DNA of 64,000 bases, taken from assembly GCF_900103845.1 (NCBI RefSeq), contig NZ_FNIJ01000007.1, positions 1 through 64,000 of the forward strand, written 5' to 3'. Below, piece after piece: positions 47,728-57,692 of this stretch (the first letter of the stretch is position 1; the number at the start of each line of letters is the position of its first letter). This DNA is from Pseudomonas jinjuensis (GTDB lineage: Bacteria > Pseudomonadota > Gammaproteobacteria > Pseudomonadales > Pseudomonadaceae). The position numbers and the translations under genes were made by a program. Below the pieces are notes generated by a model, which worked only from the letters and a program-made list of their open reading frames with translations, ran no database searches and was not told the DNA's origin.

Positions 47728-49068
47728 TCAGTGGGCGCTGCCTTCGATCAGCGTGCCACGCAGGGAATTGGGCAGCGCCTCGTAGATTTCCACGTCCACG
47801 AACTGGCCGATCAGGCGCGGATTGTCGCTGGCGAAATTGACGATGCGGTTGTTGCCGGTGCGGCCCTGCAGCTTGCCCGGGTCGCGTTTGGAGTAGTCGG
47901 TGACGAGGATGCGCTGGACGCTGCCGACCATCCGCCGGCTGATCTCGAAGCTCTGCTGCTGCAGGCGGCTGTTGAGGGTCAGCAGGCGCTGCTTCTTCAC
48001 CTCTTCCGGGGTGTCGTCGGCCAGGTCGGAGGCCGGGGTGCCGGGGCGCGGGCTGTAGATGAAGGAGAACGAGTGGTCGAAGCCGACGTCCTCCACCAGC
48101 TTCATGGTCTGCTCGAAGTCCCTGTCGGTCTCGCCGGGGAAGCCGACGATGAAGTCCGAGCTGATGCAGATGTCCGGTACCGCCGCCTTCAGCTTGCGGA
48201 TGCGCGACTTGTATTCCAGCGCCGTGTGGTTGCGCTTCATCGCCGCCAGCACGCGGTCGGAGCCCGACTGCACCGGCAGGTGGACGAACGGCACCAGCTG
48301 TGGCACCTCGGCATGCGCGGCGATCAGCGCGTCGGAGAACTCCAGCGGGTGCGAGGTGGTGTAGCGGATGCGCTCGATGCCGTCGACCTCGGCGACCACG
48401 CGGATCAGCTCGGCGAAATCGGCGATGCGCCCGTCATGGGTGGCGCCGCGGTAGCCGTTGACGTTCTGCCCGAGCAGGGTGACTTCCCGCACGCCGTTCT
48501 CGGCCAGGTGGATGACCTCGGCGAGCACGTCGTCGAACGGCCGGCTGACTTCCTCGCCGCGGGTGTAGGGCACCACGCAGAACGAGCAGTACTTGCTGCA
48601 GCCTTCCATCACCGAGACGAAGGCGGTCGGGCCGTCGACGCGCGGTTCGGGCAGGCGGTCGAACTTCTCGATCTCCGGGAACGACACGTCCACCTGCGGT
48701 TTGCGGGTGGCGCGTGCGGCGTCGATCATTTCCGGCAGGCGGTGCAGGGTCTGCGGGCCGAACACCACGTCGACGTAGGGCGCGCGCTCGCGGATGGCGG
48801 CGCCTTCCTGGCTGGCCACGCAGCCGCCGACGCCGATCACCAGCGCGGGATTCTGCTGCTTCAGCGAGCGCCAGGCGCCCAGCTCGGAGAACACCTTCTC
48901 CTGGGCCTTTTCGCGGATCGAGCAGGTATTCAGCAGGATCACGTCGGCTTCTTCGGGCTTCTCCGTGAGTTCCAGGGCCTGGTGCTCGCCCAGCAGATCC
49001 GCCATGCGCGAGCTGTCGTACTCGTTCATCTGGCAACCGTGGGTCTGGATGAAAAGCTTCTTGGCCAT
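47728..49068 (-). CDS. miaB: tRNA-2-methylthio-N6-dimethylallyladenosine synthase MiaB
   Basis: A 446-residue radical-SAM methylthiotransferase. The N-terminal cluster cysteines lie in [19 protein letters not shown] and GGCVAS; the radical SAM motif is [17 protein letters not shown]; a TRAM domain closes the protein ([15 protein letters not shown]). It is first in the run miaB-ybeZ-ybeY-corC-lnt. Confidence 0.97.
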   Translation of the reverse strand: MAKKLFIQTHGCQMNEYDSSRMADLLGEHQALELTEKPEEADVILLNTCSIREKAQEKVFSELGAWRSLKQQNPALVIGVGGCVASQEGAAIRERAPYVDVVFGPQTLHRLPEMIDAARATRKPQVDVSFPEIEKFDRLPEPRVDGPTAFVSVMEGCSKYCSFCVVPYTRGEEVSRPFDDVLAEVIHLAENGVREVTLLGQNVNGYRGATHDGRIADFAELIRVVAEVDGIERIRYTTSHPLEFSDALIAAHAEVPQLVPFVHLPVQSGSDRVLAAMKRNHTALEYKSRIRKLKAAVPDICISSDFIVGFPGETDRDFEQTMKLVEDVGFDHSFSFIYSPRPGTPASDLADDTPEEVKKQRLLTLNSRLQQQSFEISRRMVGSVQRILVTDYSKRDPGKLQGRTGNNRIVNFASDNPRLIGQFVDVEIYEALPNSLRGTLIEGSAH

Positions 49069-49101
49069 GGATCTCGTCGAAGAATGAAAAATGGACCGCG
49101 C

Positions 49102-49107
49102 ATTATA
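49102..49107 (-). promoter_or_regulatory. Probable -10 box of miaB
   Basis: On the minus strand this reads TATAAT, a perfect -10, 34 bases before the miaB ATG. A matching -35 is not evident. Confidence 0.4.
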
Positions 49108-49154
49108 GTGGGGCGCCGGGCTCCTTCCTAGGGTTGCGCGCCGGATGGCTGTGC

Positions 49155-49160
49155 TATGAT
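49155..49160 (+). promoter_or_regulatory. Probable -10 box of the DUF1820 gene
   Basis: TATGAT lies 40 bases upstream of the ATG at 49200; TTGCGC with only 15 bases between is the nearest -35-like hexamer. Candidate only. Confidence 0.35.
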
Positions 49161-49199
49161 TCGCGCCCCGATTTGCAGCCTGACTGTCACCTGCCGTTC

Positions 49200-49529
49200 A
49201 TGAACAAGCGCGAAAACCCGATCTACAAGGTGGTCTTCCTCAACCAGGGCCAGGTGTACGAGATGTACGCCAAGCAGATCTACCAGAGCGATCTGTGGGG
49301 CTTCCTGGAAATCGAGGAATTCGTCTTCGGCGAGCGCACCCAGGTGGTGGTCGACCCGAGCGAGGAAAAGCTCAAGGCCCAGTTCGAAGGCGTCATCCGC
49401 AGCTTCGTGCCGATGCACGCGATCATCCGCATCGACGAGGTCGAGCGCCTCGGCACCGCGAAGATCAGCGAGGCCAAGGCGACCGGCAACGTCATGCCGT
49501 TCCCCGTCCCCATGCCGGACAAGAACTGA
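49200..49529 (+). CDS. DUF1820 family protein
   Basis: A 109-residue protein, MNKRENPIYKVVFLNQG at the start, with YAKQIYQSDLWGFLEIEEF and a conserved end NVMPFPVPMPDKN. This is the DUF1820 family of gammaproteobacteria, next to miaB in Pseudomonas. The function is unknown; no catalytic residues are obvious. ATG at 49200 is selected because the upstream extension is not conserved-looking. Confidence 0.9.
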   Translation: MNKRENPIYKVVFLNQGQVYEMYAKQIYQSDLWGFLEIEEFVFGERTQVVVDPSEEKLKAQFEGVIRSFVPMHAIIRIDEVERLGTAKISEAKATGNVMPFPVPMPDKN

Positions 49530-49537
49530 AGCGGGTC

Positions 49538-49600
49538 GCAGGAGCGAGCTGGCTCGCGAATTGCCACGCGCCGAGGGTTCGCGAGCAAGCTCGCTCCTAC
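49538..49600. repeat. REP-like inverted pair
   Basis: Arms GCAGGAGCGAGCTGGCTCG and CGAGCAAGCTCGCTCCTAC match the element at 15-103. It separates two convergent genes. Confidence 0.85.
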
Positions 49601-49615
49601 GGGCGGCGTCGATTG

Positions 49616-50158
49616 TCAGGGCAGCGGCGCGAACGGCGTGTTGCCGGCGGTCTGCAGTTCGATCAGGTAGTTGCGGAAGATCTGCCCGAGCACCTTGGTG
49701 GCGATGTCCAGCTCGTTGCGGTTCATCTGCTCGGCGACCAGGTCGGCGCTGTCCATGGCTTCCTCGGCGCCGTTCACCGCGGCCATCTTCAGCACGATGT
49801 AGGCCTGCACGTTGTTGGCCTTCACCCCTTCGCCACGGAAGAACATGGTGCCCAGACGCAGCTGTGCCTGGGCATGGCCCTGCAACGAGGCCTTCTCGAA
49901 CCAGTGCAGCGCGGCCTGGAAGTCGCGCGGCGCGCGTTCGCCGGTATAGAAGAATTCCCCCAGCTCGTACTGCGCCTGCGCGTCGCCGCCATTGGCGACC
50001 TGCTGGCAGGCGGCCAGCGCCTGCTGGAGCTGCTCGGGCACGGTATTCAGGGTGCAGCGGCCGGTCGCCGGGATCAGCAGGGGATTGCCCCCGGCTTCTG
50101 CCAACAGGGGGGCGCACAGCAGGCAACCCAGAATCAGGGCGCGACCGGAGCGGAACAT
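49616..50158 (-). CDS. Sel1-repeat periplasmic protein
   Basis: A 180-residue protein with a signal peptide (GCLLCAPLLAEAGG, cleavage near 21). Two Sel1/TPR-like repeats follow: AQYELGEFFYTGERAPRDFQAALHWFE-type at about 63-90 and AQLRLGTMFFRGEGVKAN at about 97-115. Such repeats mediate protein contacts. The partner is unknown. ATG at 50158 is chosen because the signal peptide starts there. Confidence 0.82.
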   Translation of the reverse strand: MFRSGRALILGCLLCAPLLAEAGGNPLLIPATGRCTLNTVPEQLQQALAACQQVANGGDAQAQYELGEFFYTGERAPRDFQAALHWFEKASLQGHAQAQLRLGTMFFRGEGVKANNVQAYIVLKMAAVNGAEEAMDSADLVAEQMNRNELDIATKVLGQIFRNYLIELQTAGNTPFAPLP

Positions 50159-50300
50159 GGGGGGAAAGGGCCTCCAGCATCGGGGCGGGCATCCGCCCGG
50201 CCAGCGAAATGCGCTGGCCCTCACATTATGAAATAAGCCCGTGGTTCCTTACAAAGCCTTTGCCGCGTTTTCTGGCCGAGTGGAAGGGCGGTGTGTCTTC

Positions 50301-50372
50301 GTAGGGTGGATGGCGCTCTTCCATCCACCATTGCGCGGCCATGGTGGATCGATGGAGCGTGATCCACCCTAC
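50301..50372. repeat. TAGGGTGGAT palindromic repeat, copy 2
   Basis: Same element as 15367-15450 with a 12-base shorter centre: GTAGGGTGGATGG at the left, ATGGTGGATCGATGGAGC in the right half and ATCCACCCTAC at the end. It lies 9 bases beyond the hemL stop. Confidence 0.88.
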
Positions 50373-50380
50373 GTCGGCAC

Positions 50381-51667
50381 TTACTTCAGTGCGGCGAACG
50401 CCCGCTCGGCCGCATCCAGGGTCAGCTTCAGCTCGGTCTCGCCGTGGGCGATGGAGGTGAAGCCGGCCTCGAAGGCGCTCGGCGCCAGGTACACGCCGCC
50501 GTCCAGCATCAGGTGGAAGAAGCGCTTGAAGCGTTCCACGTCGCTGCCCATCACATCCTCGAAGGTGACGATGTCGTCGGCACCGGTGAAGTACAGGCCG
50601 AACATGGCGGCGCCCGCCTGGGTGGTGACGAACGGCACGCCCGCCGCATCGGCGCGATCCTGCAGGCCCTGCAGCATCTTCGTGGTGTAGGCGGTCAGCT
50701 CGTCGTGGAAACCCGGGCGGCTGATCAGGCGCAGGGTGGTCAGGCCGGCGGCCATGGCCAGCGGGTTGCCGGACAGGGTGCCGGCCTGGTAGACCGGGCC
50801 GAGCGGGGAAATCTGCTCCATGATCTCGCGCTTGCCGCCGAAGGCGCCCACCGGCATGCCGCCGCCGATGATCTTGCCGAAGGTCGACAGGTCCGGCTTC
50901 ACGCCGTAGAACGCCTGGGCGCCGCCGAGGGCGACGCGGAAGCCGGTCATCACCTCGTCGAAGATCAGCACCACGCCGTGCTTGTCGCACAGGCTGCGCA
51001 GGCCTTCGAGGAAGCCCGCGGCCGGCGGCACGCAGTTCATGTTGCCGGCCACCGGCTCGACGATGATGCACGCCACTTCCTGGCCGACTTCCGCCAGGGT
51101 CTTCTCCACCGCGGCGATGTCGTTGAACGGCAGGGTCAGGGTGTGCTTGGCGAAGGCCGCCGGTACGCCGGGGGAGTTCGGCACGCCGAAGGTCAGGGCG
51201 CCGGAGCCGGCCTTCACCAGCAGGCTGTCGGAGTGGCCGTGGTAGCAGCCCTCGAACTTGATGATGCTGTCGCGGCCGGTGTAGCCGCGGGCCAGGCGGA
51301 TGGCGCTCATGGTCGCCTCGGTGCCGGAGCTGACCATGCGCACCATGTCCATCGACGGCACCAGCGAGCAGACCAGGTCGGCCATTTCCACTTCCAGCGC
51401 GGTCGGCGCGCCGTAGGAGAGGCCGTGATCCAGTTGCCTGCGCACCGCGTCGAGCACGTCCGGGTGGCTGTGGCCGAGGATCATCGGGCCCCAGGAGCCG
51501 ACGTAGTCGACGTAGCGCTTGTCGTCTTCATCCACCACGTAGGCGCCTTCCGCGTGCTTGAAGAACAGCGGAGTGCCGCCGACGCTCTTGAACGCGCGGA
51601 CCGGGGAGTTGACGCCGCCGGGGATGTGCTTCTGGGCGTTGGCGAACAGGGTTTCGGAACGGGACAT
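50381..51667 (-). CDS. hemL: Glutamate-1-semialdehyde 2,1-aminomutase
   Basis: A 428-residue PLP enzyme forming 5-aminolevulinate in C5 haem synthesis. PLP-lysine in [19 protein letters not shown] near 265; [19 protein letters not shown] near 122; cofactor Asp in [11 protein letters not shown]. It is third in the thiD-thiE-hemL run, 38 bases after thiE. Confidence 0.97.
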   Translation of the reverse strand: MSRSETLFANAQKHIPGGVNSPVRAFKSVGGTPLFFKHAEGAYVVDEDDKRYVDYVGSWGPMILGHSHPDVLDAVRRQLDHGLSYGAPTALEVEMADLVCSLVPSMDMVRMVSSGTEATMSAIRLARGYTGRDSIIKFEGCYHGHSDSLLVKAGSGALTFGVPNSPGVPAAFAKHTLTLPFNDIAAVEKTLAEVGQEVACIIVEPVAGNMNCVPPAAGFLEGLRSLCDKHGVVLIFDEVMTGFRVALGGAQAFYGVKPDLSTFGKIIGGGMPVGAFGGKREIMEQISPLGPVYQAGTLSGNPLAMAAGLTTLRLISRPGFHDELTAYTTKMLQGLQDRADAAGVPFVTTQAGAAMFGLYFTGADDIVTFEDVMGSDVERFKRFFHLMLDGGVYLAPSAFEAGFTSIAHGETELKLTLDAAERAFAALK

Positions 51668-51705
51668 GGGAACCTCGCAGATGTCTCTGAATTCGGAAGG
51701 CGGCC

Positions 51706-52335
51706 TCAGTCGGCCTGGAACAGGGCGCTGAAGGCGCGGGCGCGGCGCTCCACCTCGGCGGCGGAATCGGCGGCGAACAGCGCGTGGATCACCGCCAGCA
51801 GATCGGCGCCGCGGCCGATCAGCTCCGGCGCGTTGTCGATGGTGACGCCGCCGATGGCCACCAGCGGCAGGCCGAAGCGGCTGCGCGCCTGCTCCAGCAG
51901 GTCGACGGTGGCGGCCGGCGCGCCGGGCTTGGTCTGGGAATTGAAGAAGCGGCCGAAGGCGATGTAGCTGGCGCCTTCGCCCGCCGCCTGCGCGGCCAGC
52001 TCCAGGCTGGCGTGGCAGGTGGCGCCGACCACCGCGTTGCGGCCGAGCAGGGCGCGGGCGGCGGCCAGCGAGCCGTCGGTCTGGCCGAGATGCACGCCGA
52101 CGCCCAGGCGCGCGGCCAGTTCGGCGTCGTCGTTGATGATCAGCTGGGCGCCATGGCGCTCGCAGAGTTCGCGCAGGCTTTCCGCCTCGCGCAGGCGCCG
52201 CGACTCGTCATGGGACTTGTCGCGGTACTGCAGCAGCTGGGCGCCGCCCTTCAGCGCCGCTTCGACGTAGGGCAGCAGGCGGCCGTCGGCGAGCAGCTGG
52301 CTGTCGGTGATGGCATAGAGTCCACGCAGTTTCAT
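51706..52335 (-). CDS. thiE: Thiamine-phosphate synthase
   Basis: A 209-residue TIM-barrel enzyme joining HMP-PP and [12 protein letters not shown] near 34, [33 protein letters not shown] and [20 protein letters not shown] are family motifs. It starts 9 bases after thiD, so the two genes are one unit. No TPP riboswitch is visible upstream. Confidence 0.97.
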   Translation of the reverse strand: MKLRGLYAITDSQLLADGRLLPYVEAALKGGAQLLQYRDKSHDESRRLREAESLRELCERHGAQLIINDDAELAARLGVGVHLGQTDGSLAAARALLGRNAVVGATCHASLELAAQAAGEGASYIAFGRFFNSQTKPGAPAATVDLLEQARSRFGLPLVAIGGVTIDNAPELIGRGADLLAVIHALFAADSAAEVERRARAFSALFQAD

Positions 52336-52344
52336 GGGCGCCTC

Positions 52345-53142
52345 TCAGGAGCAGAAATCCAGCGGCAGGCGACGCGGCACGTACTGGCCGTGGCCGGGCG
52401 CCTCGGCGTCGCGCAGGGTGCGCCAGGTGTAGTCGAGGGCGCTGCGCACGGCGCTGACCAGTTCCTCGCCGAGGGCGAGGCGGCCGGCCAGGGTGCTGGC
52501 CAGGGTGCAGCCGGAACCATGATAGCTGCCCGGCAGGCGCTGGCAGGTGAAGCTGTGCTGCGAGCCGTCGCGGCAGTACAGGCGGTTGTGCACCTCGGCC
52601 TCGTCGCCGTGGCCGCCGGTGATCAGCAGGTGCTGCACATGGGGCAGCAGCTTCTCCGCGCACTGCTCCGGCGTGCCTTCCGGCAGTTCGGCGAGGATGC
52701 GCGCTTCCGGCAGGTTCGGCGTGGCGATGGTGGCGACCGGCAGCAGGCGTTCGCGCATGGCGTAGCCGACGTCGTCCTTGCCCAGGGCGCCGCCGCCGCC
52801 GGCGCGCAGCACTGGGTCGCAGACCAGCGGCACGCCGGGTAGCGACTGCATGATTTCCAGCACCGTCTCGACCATCTCCACCGAGCCGAGCATGCCCAGC
52901 TTGACCGCTGCCACCGGCAGGTCGGCGATCACGGCGCTGGCCTGGGCCAGCACCCACTCGCGGTCGAGCACGCGGAAGTCGGAGACGTTGACGGTGTCCT
53001 GCACGGTCAGCGCGGTGACGGTCGGCGCGGCGTGGCAACCCTGGGCGATCAGGGCTTCGATGTCGGCCTGCAGGCCGGCGCCGCCGCTCGGGTCGTGACC
53101 GGAGAGGCAGAGAACTACGGGGCGGGAGGTGGGTGTTTTCAT
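52345..53142 (-). CDS. thiD: HMP/HMP-P kinase ThiD
   Basis: A 265-residue ribokinase-fold kinase. Motifs: LSGHDPSGGAGLQADI near 14-29, LVCDPVLRAGGG, TPNLPEARIL and GSGCTLASTLAGRLALG with the catalytic Cys/anion hole. The ATG at 53142 is chosen over one at 53163, since MKTPTSRP gives a normal length. First gene of thiD-thiE-hemL. Confidence 0.96.
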   Translation of the reverse strand: MKTPTSRPVVLCLSGHDPSGGAGLQADIEALIAQGCHAAPTVTALTVQDTVNVSDFRVLDREWVLAQASAVIADLPVAAVKLGMLGSVEMVETVLEIMQSLPGVPLVCDPVLRAGGGGALGKDDVGYAMRERLLPVATIATPNLPEARILAELPEGTPEQCAEKLLPHVQHLLITGGHGDEAEVHNRLYCRDGSQHSFTCQRLPGSYHGSGCTLASTLAGRLALGEELVSAVRSALDYTWRTLRDAEAPGHGQYVPRRLPLDFCS

Positions 53143-53246
53143 GGCGCGGCAGCTTATCATCAAAAGTGGGCCGGGCCCCGTTATGGGGCGCGGCGGGAAA
53201 CGCTGCTAGGTACCACAATAAGGACAAGTCTGCGAGGAGTGCGTGC

Positions 53247-53669
53247 ATGAAGACCATCGATCAGTGGTTCGACGAATACGGACAGAGTCACCGCAACCCG
53301 CTGAACAAGCTGCTGCACTGGATCTGCGTGCCGCTGATCACCTTCAGCCTGCTCGGCATCCTCTGGGCCGTCCATCCCTGGCTGATGGGCGCCTTCATGG
53401 TCCTGGCGATGCTCTTCTACCTCAGCCTGTCGTGGCGCATGTGCCTGACCATGGGCGTGCTCGGCGCGCTGTCGGCGTGGATCTTCAGCCAGATGCCGGC
53501 GGTGTTCTGGCCCTGCGTGGCGATCTTCGTGCTGGCCTGGATCGGCCAGTTCGTCGGCCACGGCGTCGAAGGCCAAAAGCCTTCGTTCTTCAAGGACGTG
53601 CAGTTCCTGCTGATCGGCCCGCTGTGGGTGGTGGCCTTCGTCTTCCGCCGCCTGGGGCTGGCCTATTGA
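53247..53669 (+). CDS. Mpo1-like 2-hydroxy fatty acid dioxygenase (DUF962)
   Basis: A 140-residue membrane protein with three or four helices. The family metal-ligand histidines appear in YGQSHRNPLNKLLHWICVP and FVGHGVEGQKPSFF. Yeast Mpo1 is an iron-dependent dioxygenase of 2-hydroxy fatty acids; the bacterial role is inferred. GAGGAG lies seven bases before the ATG. Confidence 0.88.
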   Translation: MKTIDQWFDEYGQSHRNPLNKLLHWICVPLITFSLLGILWAVHPWLMGAFMVLAMLFYLSLSWRMCLTMGVLGALSAWIFSQMPAVFWPCVAIFVLAWIGQFVGHGVEGQKPSFFKDVQFLLIGPLWVVAFVFRRLGLAY

Positions 53670-53721
53670 TGGCTGTGCTAGAGTTCGCCGGTTCGACATT
53701 CCGGGGGCTGCGCGCGGCGAC

Positions 53722-56109
53722 ATGTGGTACTGGCTGACTCTTTTCCTGTGCATCCTTTCGCCGCTGGCGAACGCCGTGACCTTCGACGAGCACGTCGAGA
53801 GCCTGCCGCTCGGCCGCGCCATCGACGTGTTCGAGGACGTGCGCGGCAACGCCGACATCAGCGAGATCGCCTCGCCCGCGCTGGAAGGCAGCTTCCACCG
53901 GCATGAGGAGGACGTGCTCAACGCCGGCTATTCGCGCTCGGTGTTCTGGCTGCGCCTGGACCTGGAATACCGCCCGCAAGAGGACCACCGCGCTACCACC
54001 CGCCTGCTGGAGCTGGCCTACCCGCCGCTGGACAAGCTCGACCTCTACCTGCCGGACGGCAAGGGTGGCTACCGCCTCGACCAGCGCACCGGCGACACCC
54101 TGCCGTTCGCCAGCCGCCCGGTGAAGCAGAACAACTACCTGTTCCGCATCCGCGTGGAGCCGGACCAGACCCAGCGCATCTACCTGCGCCTGGAAAGCCA
54201 GGGCTCGATCCAGGCGCCGCTGACCCTGTGGACGCCGCGCGCCTACCTGGAAGAGCAGCCCGGGCGCATCTACGTGCTCGGCATGATCTACGGCGTGCTG
54301 CTGGCGATGCTGGTGTACAACCTGTTCATCTTCCTCAGCGTCCGCGACACCAGCTACCTCTACTACATCCTCTATATCGCCTCGTTCGGCCTCTACCAGG
54401 TGTCGGTGAACGGCGCCGGGATCGAGTACTTCTGGCCGGACAGCCCCTGGTGGGCGAACGCCGCGACGCCCTTCCTGATCGGCGCGGCCGGCCTGTTCGG
54501 CTGCCAGTTCGCCCGCAAGTTCCTCCACACCCGCGAGCACAGCCCGTGGATCGATCGCCTGCTGCTGGTCCTGATGGCGGTCGGCGCGCTGACCATGCTG
54601 CTGGCGCTGGGCGCCAGCTACGGCATGGCCCTGCGCCTGGCGACTTCGCTGGCGCTGGTATTCACCGTGGCGATCTTCGCCGCCGGGGTGGTCTCCTGGC
54701 TGCGTGGCATGCGCGTGGCGCGCTACTTCATCTTCGCCTGGAGCGCCTTCCTCCTCGGCGGCGCGGTGAACACCCTGATGGTGCTGGGCTTCCTGCCCAA
54801 TGTGTTCCTCACCATGTACGCCAGCCAGATCGGCTCGGCGCTGGAGGTCGGGTTGCTGTCGCTGGCGCTGGCCGACCGCATCAACGCGATGCGCGAAGAA
54901 CGCGCGCGCATCCTCCAGGAAAGCAGCGCCAAGCTGGAGCAGCTCAACCTGGAACTGGCCAACAGCAACCGCCTGAAGGACGAATTCCTCGCCACCGTCA
55001 CCCACGAGCTGCGCACGCCGATGAGCGGGGTGATCGGCTCGCTGGAGCTGATGCAGACGGTGCCGATGGAGGTCGAGCTGGCGGAGTACCAGCGGACCGC
55101 CATAGGCTCGGCGCGGGACATGCTGCGCATGGTCAACGACATCCTCGCGCTGATCGAGCTGCAGGCCGGCAGGCTCTACCCGCGGCGCGAGCCGTTCAGC
55201 CTGCGCGGCCTGTGCGACAGCCTGCGCGCGCAGTACGCGCCGCGCGCCGAGGAGAAGGGCCTGCGTTTCGCCCTGCAGCTCGACGAAAGCCTGCCGGACA
55301 CCCTCGAAGGCGACTCCGCCAAGCTGGCCCAGGCGCTCGGCTACCTGCTGGACAACGCCATCAAGTTCACCGCCCGGGGCAGCGTGACCCTGCGCGTGAA
55401 CGGCGAGAAGCATGACGACGCCATCGCCCTGCGGGTCGAGGTGGCGGACACCGGTATCGGCTTCGCCACGCCGTCGGACGAGACGGTGTACCAGCGCTTC
55501 TTCCAGCTGGATGGTTCGTCGACCCGCGAATACGGCGGCCTCGGCATCGGCCTGGCGCTGTGCCGGCAACTGGTCGAACTGCTCGGCGGCGAGCTGAGCC
55601 ACGGCTCGCTGCCCGGCCAGGGCAGCCGCTTCGCCCTCGCCATCGAACTGGCCCGCCCGACCCAGGCCCTGGTGCCGCCGCCACGCCGCGCCGGCGGCCA
55701 GGCCCGGCGCCGGCCGGAACAGTGCAGCGTGCTGGTGGTGGAAGACGACGCGATCAACCAGCTGGTGCTGCGCGGCATGCTGCTCAAGCTCGGCTACCGG
55801 GTGCGCACCGCCGACAACGGCGCGGAGGCGGTGGAGCTGCTGAGCCGGGAATCGCCGGACGCGGTGCTGCTGGACTGCCAGATGCCGGTGATGGACGGTT
55901 TCGCCACCTGCCGGGCGATCCGCGCGCTGCCGCGTTGCGCCGACCTGCCGGTGCTGGCGATCACCGCCAACAGCCACAGCGGCGACCGCGCCCGCTGCCT
56001 GGCGGCGGGGATGAGCGACTACCTGGCCAAGCCGGTGAAGTTCGAGGAACTGCAGACCCTGTTGCACGACTGGCTGCTCTGCCAGCCGGCGCTGCCCAGC
56101 CAGGCCTGA
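53722..56109 (+). CDS. ladS: Hybrid sensor histidine kinase LadS
   Basis: A 795-residue inner-membrane kinase. Signal peptide to about 18; periplasmic 7TMR-DISMED2 domain about 40-170; seven-helix 7TMR-DISM region about 185-385; coiled linker; HisKA with THELRTP (His428); HATPase with DNAIKFT, GIGFATP and GLGIGLAL; receiver domain with LLDCQMPVMDG (Asp718). Architecture, length and location by thiD fit LadS, which acts through GacS/GacA-RsmY/Z to favour sessile behaviour. It lacks its own Hpt domain, in line with signalling through GacS. Confidence 0.93.
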   Translation: MWYWLTLFLCILSPLANAVTFDEHVESLPLGRAIDVFEDVRGNADISEIASPALEGSFHRHEEDVLNAGYSRSVFWLRLDLEYRPQEDHRATTRLLELAYPPLDKLDLYLPDGKGGYRLDQRTGDTLPFASRPVKQNNYLFRIRVEPDQTQRIYLRLESQGSIQAPLTLWTPRAYLEEQPGRIYVLGMIYGVLLAMLVYNLFIFLSVRDTSYLYYILYIASFGLYQVSVNGAGIEYFWPDSPWWANAATPFLIGAAGLFGCQFARKFLHTREHSPWIDRLLLVLMAVGALTMLLALGASYGMALRLATSLALVFTVAIFAAGVVSWLRGMRVARYFIFAWSAFLLGGAVNTLMVLGFLPNVFLTMYASQIGSALEVGLLSLALADRINAMREERARILQESSAKLEQLNLELANSNRLKDEFLATVTHELRTPMSGVIGSLELMQTVPMEVELAEYQRTAIGSARDMLRMVNDILALIELQAGRLYPRREPFSLRGLCDSLRAQYAPRAEEKGLRFALQLDESLPDTLEGDSAKLAQALGYLLDNAIKFTARGSVTLRVNGEKHDDAIALRVEVADTGIGFATPSDETVYQRFFQLDGSSTREYGGLGIGLALCRQLVELLGGELSHGSLPGQGSRFALAIELARPTQALVPPPRRAGGQARRRPEQCSVLVVEDDAINQLVLRGMLLKLGYRVRTADNGAEAVELLSRESPDAVLLDCQMPVMDGFATCRAIRALPRCADLPVLAITANSHSGDRARCLAAGMSDYLAKPVKFEELQTLLHDWLLCQPALPSQA

Positions 56110-56136
56110 CGGTCGGCGCTGCGCGGGATCACCCCT

Positions 56137-56178
56137 GTAGGAGCGGGCCATGCCCGCGATCGCGCGCATGGCGCGCGG
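56137..56178. repeat. REP-like element (partial)
   Basis: GTAGGAGCGGGCCATGCCCG followed by CGATCGCGCGCATGGCGCGCG; the closing arm is degraded (CGCCCGGCTCCC near 56191). Same subtype as 16577-16622. Confidence 0.75.
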
Positions 56179-56204
56179 CTTTGGGCTTTTCGCCCGGCTC
56201 CCAT

Positions 56205-56243
56205 GAAAAACGCCGCGATACCTCCCGGCATCGCGGCGTTCTT
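56205..56243 (-). terminator. Terminator of ilvE (also faces ladS)
   Basis: AACGCCGCGA and TCGCGGCGTT form a ten-base-pair stem around a 12-base loop. On the minus strand it ends in a run of five T, a good terminator for ilvE; on the plus strand CTTCTT gives a weaker stop for ladS. Confidence 0.85.
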
Positions 56244-56294
56244 CTTGAGCGAGCGGCTTTCCGATCAGAGCCGGGAAGCTGCTGCGGCTCGGTA

Positions 56295-57314
56295 TCAGAC
56301 CTTGACGATCCAGCCTTCCGGGCCTTCCACGTCGCCGGTCTGGATGCCGGTCAGCTCTTCGTAGAGACGACGGGTCACCGGGCCGACGTCTTCGCGGCTG
56401 AAGAACACGTGCAGATGGTCCTTGTACTGGATGCCGCCGATCGGCGTGATCACCGCCGCGGTGCCGCAGGCGCCGGCTTCCTTGAAGCGCGCCAGGTCGT
56501 TGATCGCTACGTCGCCCTCGATCACTTTCAGGCCCAGGCGCTGTTCGGCCAGTTGCATCAGCGACAGGCGGGTGATGCCCGGCAGCACCGAGCTGGAGCG
56601 CGGGGTAACGAACTCGTCGTCGTGGGTGATGGCGAAGAAGTTGGCCGAGCCCACTTCCTCGATGCGGCTGTGGGTGGCCGGGTCGAGGTAGATGCAGTCG
56701 GCGAAGCCTTCCTTCTTGGCCTGGGAGCCCGGTAGCAGGCTGGCGGCGTAGTTGCCGCCGACCTTGGCGGCGCCGGTGCCGTGGGGCGCGGCGCGGTCGT
56801 AGGTGGAAATCACGAAGTCATGGGGCTTCATGCCGCCCTTGAAGTAGGCGCCGACCGGGATGCAGAACACCGAGAAGATGAACTCCGGGGCCGGGCGCAC
56901 GCCGATGTTGTCGCCCACGCCGATCACGAACGGGCGCAGGTACAGGGCGCCGCCGGAGCCATAGGGCGGAATGAAGCGCTCGTTGGCGCGGACCACCTGC
57001 TTGCAGGCGTCGATGAACTGCTCCTCGGACACCTGCGGCATCAGCACGCGGGCACAGCTGCGGGCCATGCGCGCGGCGTTCTGGTCCGGGCGGAACAGGT
57101 TGATCGAACCATCCTTGCAGCGGTAGGCCTTCAGGCCTTCGAAGCACTGCTGGCCGTAGTGCAGCGCCGTGGAACCCTCGCTGATGTGCAGGGTGTTGTC
57201 CTCGGTCAGCTTGCCGTCGTCCCACAGACCATCGCGCCAGTGAGAGATGTAGCGGAAGTCGGTCTTGATGTAATCGAATCCGAGCGTGCCCCAATCGATG
57301 TCTTTCTGTTCCAT
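56295..57314 (-). CDS. ilvE: Branched-chain amino acid aminotransferase
   Basis: A 339-residue fold-type IV PLP enzyme. The start DIDWGTLGFDYIKTDFRY and the PLP lysine in GTGAAKVGGNYAASLLPGSQ (near 181) resemble the eukaryotic-like subclass; EEVGSANFFAI and PLP-phosphate motif SSSVLPGITRLSLM follow. It carries out the last step of Leu, Ile and Val synthesis. It stands alone with a 378-base gap upstream. Confidence 0.96.
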   Translation of the reverse strand: MEQKDIDWGTLGFDYIKTDFRYISHWRDGLWDDGKLTEDNTLHISEGSTALHYGQQCFEGLKAYRCKDGSINLFRPDQNAARMARSCARVLMPQVSEEQFIDACKQVVRANERFIPPYGSGGALYLRPFVIGVGDNIGVRPAPEFIFSVFCIPVGAYFKGGMKPHDFVISTYDRAAPHGTGAAKVGGNYAASLLPGSQAKKEGFADCIYLDPATHSRIEEVGSANFFAITHDDEFVTPRSSSVLPGITRLSLMQLAEQRLGLKVIEGDVAINDLARFKEAGACGTAAVITPIGGIQYKDHLHVFFSREDVGPVTRRLYEELTGIQTGDVEGPEGWIVKV

Positions 57315-57692
57315 GGTTATCTCGTTAAATGGGATGGACTATGGCCTGCCGCCTGCCTGGCGCGGCAGGCGAGCATCCGGACAGATGAGATGTTGCGGAC
57401 TCCTGGCGGCGGGCTCTGCCTGAATCGACCAGGATTCGTGGGCGCGGCAGGAACGGCGTTCTCCACTTGATGGCCACCACCAGGACTCCATCACGACGTG
57501 CCACGATACCGGTGATATTCGCTGCTGTGGGGGTTGCCTGACGAATATTCCTGCCACCAGTCGCATTCGCAGCCGGCGATGCCCCGGGCTCGCGGCAGCC
57601 CGCCTGTCGCTCGCCTGGGATCATTGATGTCTGATTTTTAGGAATGCATTTCCGTATGCTGAATGAATGCTTGGGTGTTCTGCTGCGCCAGG
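57315..57692. other. 378-base gap between ilvE and the IclR gene
   Basis: No convincing gene. The short minus-strand frames here (99 and 75 codons) are proline/arginine-rich and look random. A nine-base-pair hairpin GCCTGCCGC/GCGGCAGGC lies at 57344-57370 in the probable ilvE leader. GGAATGCATTTCC at 57640-57652 is a loose palindrome. The right end is less GC-rich. Confidence 0.5.

Noticed and set aside
53143-53246. Possible TPP riboswitch ahead of thiD-thiE
   Set aside because: The CTGAGA and ACCTGA-type core sequences are not found on either strand in this short gap.
53590-56169. 859-codon minus-strand frame opposite ladS
   Set aside because: It is a shadow of the kinase gene; composition is biased and there is no recognisable domain.
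57325-57624. 99-codon minus-strand frame upstream of ilvE
   Set aside because: Arg/Pro-rich, no ribosome site and no motif; no run of Leu/Ile/Val codons that would suggest an attenuation leader.
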